Translations under genes and position numbers: made by a program
Notes under the pieces: generated by a model
Database searches by the model: none
Seen by the model: only the letters and a program-made list of their open reading frames with translations
Told to the model about the DNA's origin: nothing
Part shown: in pieces, positions 15,052-19,392 of the stretch
Layout: each line of letters starts with the position of its first letter
How positions within the stretch are numbered: the first letter of the stretch is position 1
Assembly: GCA_039936115.1 (NCBI GenBank)
Contig: JBDTIZ010000140.1
Span: forward strand, 1 to 19,392
Direction: 5' to 3'
Length of the DNA stretch: 19,392 nt
DNA from: DATIJJ01 sp039936115
Lineage (GTDB): Bacteria > Pseudomonadota > Gammaproteobacteria > DSM-16500

Positions 15052-18000
15052 ATGAACACCCAGCCCCCTGAAATGAAGACACCTCTACATACTTCGAATG
15101 AGAAGCTTGAAGCAGGTTTTGAAGTGATTAGTCAATTTAATGCCGCAAATGGATATGTACAGGCAAAACATCTATTCGGGGAAAAAAAATACAGCGAAGC
15201 AAGAAATTTACTGATTGCCTCATTTGTCATAGATGCTGACGGACATGCAGTTAATTCGCCGCTTGTTCGATATGCTTATGGAGACAATCCACACAAAGCA
15301 ATTTTGAATTTGTTGCAAAAATGTGAGGCAATGGGTTGCAAAATTTTATCCAAAACTGAAACAGAACTTTCAGCCTTAGATGAACTTGAATCTCATTTTT
15401 TACAAAAATTGGATACTGCTACAGAACATAATAAAGGTTCACTCGTTACAGCAGTCGAAAAAGCATTAGAGTCCAATAACCAACTTATTATTCAATCTTC
15501 GTATCCAGTAAAACATTACATCGTTCGTGCCGGACTCTATGAAGTTCATGCTATATATTGTCACAATTTTACAAAAAAAAGTGTATCAGCCATTAAACAA
15601 GATCTTACCATAGCTGAGTGGCTTATTGTAAATTCTAGATATATGTCAGTAAAAGGCGACGTGCGGTCTTTGCACATTGAATTTCTTCAGCAAAAAAAAC
15701 TGCGCTATTTGATGCTAAAGCATTGGACCAATGATAAATTTGCATTTGAAGAATGCGAAGATGCACATCAAAAAATGTTAGATTTAATTTGCGCTGGGCA
15801 AACGTCAGCTCAAGTAGAAAGCATAATGCTTAAGCTGAATAAAGAATTTAGTGAAATGATAAGGCAGACTGCGAAAAAAATAGTCGTAAGAACTGTCAAA
15901 GATAGTAGCTTCAAACTTGAATTTTTGATATTTGCAGATAAAATTCATCCTGATCCAAGCAATCACTACACAGTTGTCTCAAGTGAAAAACCTGTCCAGA
16001 TTAATGACACTAAAGAAGAAGAAATTCCCGTTAAGTTTAGAGCTAGATTAGTTGAATCATTAATTATTAATAACCAAGATAAACCCAAAGAAATTATTCT
16101 TTCAGCCGCTAATCCTTGGTTAAATATGTCGACTGAAATACAAAGATTAGAAAGTAAATATTTTAATCCCAAACCCACTGATAAATTTGATGCTCGCGAT
16201 AAGTCAATGGCGTTAACGCTAGTAGAAGCGTACAGAGAATTTAAAAGAGAATGTCCTACTGCTAAAGTTGATCTTGAATTTTTCTACCATCAAGCAATAA
16301 TTTTTAAAGTGGCAGGATTAGTCGATGAAGCAATTAAAGTTTTATCAGAAGGCATTGAAGCTGAATTAAGTAGGAACCCCCCTGATGCAATTTCTGGAAG
16401 ATGTGAACATGCAGTGATCTTGGCAAAAGCCTATTATTCTCGCGCCCAATTCTATCTGGAAAACTCTGATGCAATCGAAACCAGTCATTATAAACATTCA
16501 GTTAGCGATATCTATTGTGCAATGAATTTAGATCGTGAAGCGAAAGTAGTTAAAACACCGTCTGTCATCATCAAAATGCTACGTATCGGTGAAAAAGTGA
16601 TTCATGATTTTGCTAAAGAGGAGTGGGGAAATGTACGAGCTCTGTCAGAAGTGGCGGCAGACCAGGCAGTTAGGGATAAAAAATTTGAAACGGCAATTGA
16701 GATTTATGGGCATGGAATAGTTTCTGCTGATGCAATATTTCTTGTGCATTATTTAACGAAACGTGGGTTTGTACGGAGGATGAGCGCTGTTGAATGTCGT
16801 GATGATAACGAATATGCAAGATCCCAATTCTTGGCAGCACAAGATGATGCTAATGCCGCAACCTGGTTGATAAATGCTAATGTTGATTTTGCGAATAGAG
16901 TCGATGGAGTAGATCCCTTTCAACTTAGAATCACTCTTGCAATGGCTTGGCTTGCAGATGCAAGAAACGATTTAAATATTCCAGGCTCAATTTCACGAAC
17001 CTTAGAAAGTATCCTCTGGGATTATGAGAAATTTATTACTTTATGTGAACGACATAAGAAAAGAGACGAGATTGTAAAACAATTTTATAAATGGACATGT
17101 GTTTCTACTGAAGAGCTTGCGAGATCGTCTAATGTTCAGCGACTCAGTACTGCTAAAATTATGTTAACAAAAGCAATAAAGTTTTTTTCGAACGACCAAT
17201 ATAAAGTTGATAGTCTCAAGAGACGTATTAAAAGAATTGATGAACAACTTAATCCACAAAACAGCACTGCCACTGAAGAAGTTGCTTCAACATCTAAAGA
17301 TCATGCAACTAGAAGACGTCGACCAAAAACAGGAAATAAAGTTATAACTGATACAATCAAATCACCAGCACCAGTTAAACCAAAAATGGATGATGCTGCA
17401 CGCCAACGAGCAAAAGAATTAGAGCTAGAAAAGAAAAAAACCCGCAAAGAAATATTTGATCAAGCTTTTAAAAAAATAGCAGAAGATGAGGAATATGCAC
17501 GCATTGAAGAACAAAAACAGCTGGATGCAATAAAATTAGCAAAAAAACTCCACAAGCAAAATAATAAGAAAACCACGGTACAAACGGATGCAACAATCAA
17601 AATAAAATTAAAATCCACACGCCGTTCTACGAAGGTTGTTAAGAATACTGTTGCTGAAACTACTACTTCCTATTCGGAATGGAATTTTGTAGAAGAGCGT
17701 AAAAAATTCAAATCCGAAGCAAAAGAGTCTGAAGAATCGATCGTAATCGGCAAGAAGAAACCAAAAATAAAAGCAATGAGTTCTGTGATGAAACGGATTC
17801 TTGACAATGTAGTAGGTGAAAAAATTGCCCTGACTGACTTTGAGATAAAAATCGCGCAAGTTATTAAAGGCGCAGTTGGTGGTAGCCAAGCGCATGATCG
17901 AGTCTTAGAAACTGATTTGAAACTTCCGCTAGCGGATCTCATGCGAGCAAAGGCTGATACTGATTTTCAATGCGGATATGAACCGAATGAAATTATCCGA

Positions 18001-19392
18001 CTTATGCAAGAGTGCTTTGGTGATAGTATTGTTAAGATTCAACTTGCGAAGCATAACAAACAATTAGTCCGACTCATCATGAGAGACGGAGACGATAAAG
18101 AATTAAAACGTGTAGATATTCGTTTCAATCCGCTATTGGTAGGGCCTAATCCAGATTATTATCAAGCCTGCCATGAAAGTGAGGTCACGATGAAAGGACC
18201 TCTGATCACACCCGATGGCGTATTGCATTGTACAGAGCAAGGTCTCGCCGATTTAAAAGCGGGTATCCTCCGCATGTCCAAATTACCACGCACGTCATTT
18301 GAGGAAAATCCCATACGAATACTGCGACTTTTTCATCATTTAGCCACATTACAACAAGTTAATATCGCAGAAAAAACATCTATCAATTATGTGCTTGCTG
18401 ATAATCAGGTAAATCCAGATGAAAATATTCCACCGGCAATCGCGGAATGTCTTTATTTGCTTAACGAGAAAGATCAAGATCCGGGTGAAGTCAATTACTG
18501 GCTGAAAAATATTTTTTTCCATGCAAATCATAAAATAAGTATTCAATGCTTACATGAATTTCAAGTAGTCACAGAATTGCTACCTGACTTTGCTCATTTA
18601 TTTGATGACGTGGAATTTCTAATTAGGTTTTTTGGATTTATTGCGAAGGTCAAAGATAAAAATACGTCTTCATCTATAGTTTATGATTACTTTCTAAATG
18701 AAGTTAAGTCAGATAATAAAGAAACTATTACCCATGCTAATCGATTCTTAAATCAACATTATTTGCATGTAGAAGAGCGACTTGCATCGGAACCTCTTTC
18801 TATTTTACGTGAAATTGAGCGTGCCGCGCGATTTGATTTGCCATTACAAGAACGTGTTCTCGTCGTTATGCGTCAACATGCGCATTTGCTTCGCTTAACG
18901 CCTGCAAAATCTAACCAATGGTTGCAAAGAATAATTTCTACAGAACATTATATGCGTGGTATTCATTATTTGATCGTCACCGGCGTGTTTGATCAATTAT
19001 TTCCTGAGCTTATTCCGCTATTAAAAAAGAATATACATGATATTTATGCCGTGTTGTGTAGCATCGTTCAAGCTCTAACAGTGACAGTGAAAGAGGATAA
19101 ACAAAGTAGATCACTAACAAATTTCTATGATGAACTCTTAGCGTCAGTTCCAATAGAATATGAAACAGAATTATTTGCTGCGAAAAATAGTAACCCAATG
19201 CTGAGTAATCAATACGAATATTTGAAAGGTAAATTTGCCAAAGACTTAGATGATATGCTTGCAAAACAATACTCACCGGAAGAAATTAATACTTGGCTGA
19301 GTTATTATCTACAACCAGGAAAAGCCGAATGGGCATTTAATGTTATGTTGGAAAAAGGAATGCTTGCTAAGCTGTTTCCAACCGTCCATCCT
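15052..19392 (+). CDS. Giant TPR-like / poly(A) polymerase-CCA nucleotidyltransferase-like protein (partial, runs off right edge)
   Basis: 1447 codons are open to the last base. TAAGGA (15041-15046) sits five bases before the ATG. There is no signal peptide. Residues 1-700 are helical with TPR-like pairs (about 30-64, 386-500, 536-570). Residues 740-925 are a basic, charged linker with RRRR at 754-757 and coiled-coil character at 779-837. Residues 930-1110 resemble a class II nucleotidyltransferase: a hydrophobic strand then AVGG (941-944); DTDF with the DxD pair D969/D971; VDIRF (1021-1025); GLADLKAGILRM (1064-1075); and FEENPIRILRLFHHL (1083-1097), matching the GLxDLxxGxLR and FxEDPxRxLR signatures of PcnB/Cca. 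The GGxxRD motif is eroded, and RRDFTINAL appears only as SEVTMKGPL (1043-1051). PAP-type body motifs recur three times from 1150. Normal PcnB/Cca enzymes are about 400-470 residues. RNA 3'-nucleotidyl transfer, another nucleotide transfer, or loss of activity are all possible. Confidence 0.85.
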   Translation, partial: MNTQPPEMKTPLHTSNEKLEAGFEVISQFNAANGYVQAKHLFGEKKYSEARNLLIASFVIDADGHAVNSPLVRYAYGDNPHKAILNLLQKCEAMGCKILSKTETELSALDELESHFLQKLDTATEHNKGSLVTAVEKALESNNQLIIQSSYPVKHYIVRAGLYEVHAIYCHNFTKKSVSAIKQDLTIAEWLIVNSRYMSVKGDVRSLHIEFLQQKKLRYLMLKHWTNDKFAFEECEDAHQKMLDLICAGQTSAQVESIMLKLNKEFSEMIRQTAKKIVVRTVKDSSFKLEFLIFADKIHPDPSNHYTVVSSEKPVQINDTKEEEIPVKFRARLVESLIINNQDKPKEIILSAANPWLNMSTEIQRLESKYFNPKPTDKFDARDKSMALTLVEAYREFKRECPTAKVDLEFFYHQAIIFKVAGLVDEAIKVLSEGIEAELSRNPPDAISGRCEHAVILAKAYYSRAQFYLENSDAIETSHYKHSVSDIYCAMNLDREAKVVKTPSVIIKMLRIGEKVIHDFAKEEWGNVRALSEVAADQAVRDKKFETAIEIYGHGIVSADAIFLVHYLTKRGFVRRMSAVECRDDNEYARSQFLAAQDDANAATWLINANVDFANRVDGVDPFQLRITLAMAWLADARNDLNIPGSISRTLESILWDYEKFITLCERHKKRDEIVKQFYKWTCVSTEELARSSNVQRLSTAKIMLTKAIKFFSNDQYKVDSLKRRIKRIDEQLNPQNSTATEEVASTSKDHATRRRRPKTGNKVITDTIKSPAPVKPKMDDAARQRAKELELEKKKTRKEIFDQAFKKIAEDEEYARIEEQKQLDAIKLAKKLHKQNNKKTTVQTDATIKIKLKSTRRSTKVVKNTVAETTTSYSEWNFVEERKKFKSEAKESEESIVIGKKKPKIKAMSSVMKRILDNVVGEKIALTDFEIKIAQVIKGAVGGSQAHDRVLETDLKLPLADLMRAKADTDFQCGYEPNEIIRLMQECFGDSIVKIQLAKHNKQLVRLIMRDGDDKELKRVDIRFNPLLVGPNPDYYQACHESEVTMKGPLITPDGVLHCTEQGLADLKAGILRMSKLPRTSFEENPIRILRLFHHLATLQQVNIAEKTSINYVLADNQVNPDENIPPAIAECLYLLNEKDQDPGEVNYWLKNIFFHANHKISIQCLHEFQVVTELLPDFAHLFDDVEFLIRFFGFIAKVKDKNTSSSIVYDYFLNEVKSDNKETITHANRFLNQHYLHVEERLASEPLSILREIERAARFDLPLQERVLVVMRQHAHLLRLTPAKSNQWLQRIISTEHYMRGIHYLIVTGVFDQLFPELIPLLKKNIHDIYAVLCSIVQALTVTVKEDKQSRSLTNFYDELLASVPIEYETELFAAKNSNPMLSNQYEYLKGKFAKDLDDMLAKQYSPEEINTWLSYYLQPGKAEWAFNVMLEKGMLAKLFPTVHP
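18499..19380 (+). other. Three PAP-type body motifs in tandem (W...LFP)
   Basis: Three segments each begin with Trp-Leu and end in a Leu-x-Pro, with Trp to Pro exactly 28 residues apart: W1150-P1178, W1290-P1318 and W1415-P1443. The last two read GVFDQLFP and GMLAKLFP; the first, VVTELLP, is more diverged. In ordinary bacterial poly(A) polymerases one such helix pair (E. coli LCEYHLFQPLFP) follows the neck. The window ends four residues after the third copy, so more copies may exist. Confidence 0.65.

Noticed and set aside
14862..15059. Open frame of 65 codons on the minus strand over the leader of the giant gene
   Set aside because: No ribosome site, Cys/Ser-rich nonsense-like composition, and it overlaps the upstream region and start of the well-supported gene at 15052.
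17608..17942. Two overlapping minus-strand open frames of about 90 codons
   Set aside because: They lie antisense to the Lys-rich linker of the giant protein; their Phe-rich composition is the mirror of AAA/GAA codons, and neither has a start signal.
17750..18360. Annotating this region as the housekeeping pcnB or cca gene
   Set aside because: The signatures are embedded in a continuous frame that began at 15052, the recognition motifs are degenerate, and no separate start with a ribosome site precedes the domain.

Overview
The window is AT-rich, densely coding bacterial DNA. It most resembles a host-associated gammaproteobacterium of the Legionellales/Coxiella-like kind. That placement is an inference from the base composition, the abundance of small exported Cys-containing proteins, very large cytosolic helical-repeat proteins, an LRR protein, and short palindromic repeats between genes. 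No rRNA, tRNA or other phylogenetic marker is present to confirm it. No insertion sequence, CRISPR array or tRNA was seen.

Layout. Positions 1-88 hold the end of a palindromic repeat region. Positions 89-5020 (minus) encode a 1643-residue helical protein of unknown function whose second half is an approximately 355-residue internal duplication. Positions 5021-5294 carry a 110-bp inverted repeat made of two palindromic units. Positions 5295-8578 form a cluster of small exported or membrane proteins: two secreted Cys-containing proteins (minus), a secreted 12-repeat LRR protein (plus), a three-helix membrane protein (plus) and a small Cys-rich secreted protein (minus). Positions 8635-10212 (minus) encode an FAD aromatic-ring-type monooxygenase, divergent from a small lipoprotein at 10309-10695. 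The two share an intergenic dyad containing candidate promoters. After a second paired palindromic repeat, 10825-13314 (minus) holds a likely two-gene operon: an unrecognised 429-residue protein, then a YhiN/HI0933-type flavoprotein. A DUF4239 membrane protein (13480-14295, plus) converges on a small secreted protein (14348-14800, minus) across a bidirectional terminator-like hairpin.

From 15052 to the right edge runs one uninterrupted plus-strand frame of 1447 codons with no stop. It reads as an N-terminal TPR-like helical region, a basic coiled linker, and then a poly(A) polymerase/CCA-adding-type nucleotidyltransferase domain. This domain keeps the DxD pair and the GLADLKxGxLRM and NPIRILR neck signatures, but its GG-xxRD and RRD motifs are degenerate. 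It is followed by three spaced copies of the PAP-type 'W ... LFP' body motif, each with exactly 28 residues from Trp to Pro. This architecture is the most unusual thing in the window.

I see no clear pathway linking the genes. The two giant proteins at the ends lack signal peptides and could be cytosolic or secreted effectors; the middle is mostly envelope proteins and two flavoenzymes. Several start codons are moved downstream from the longest open frame on ribosome-binding-site evidence.
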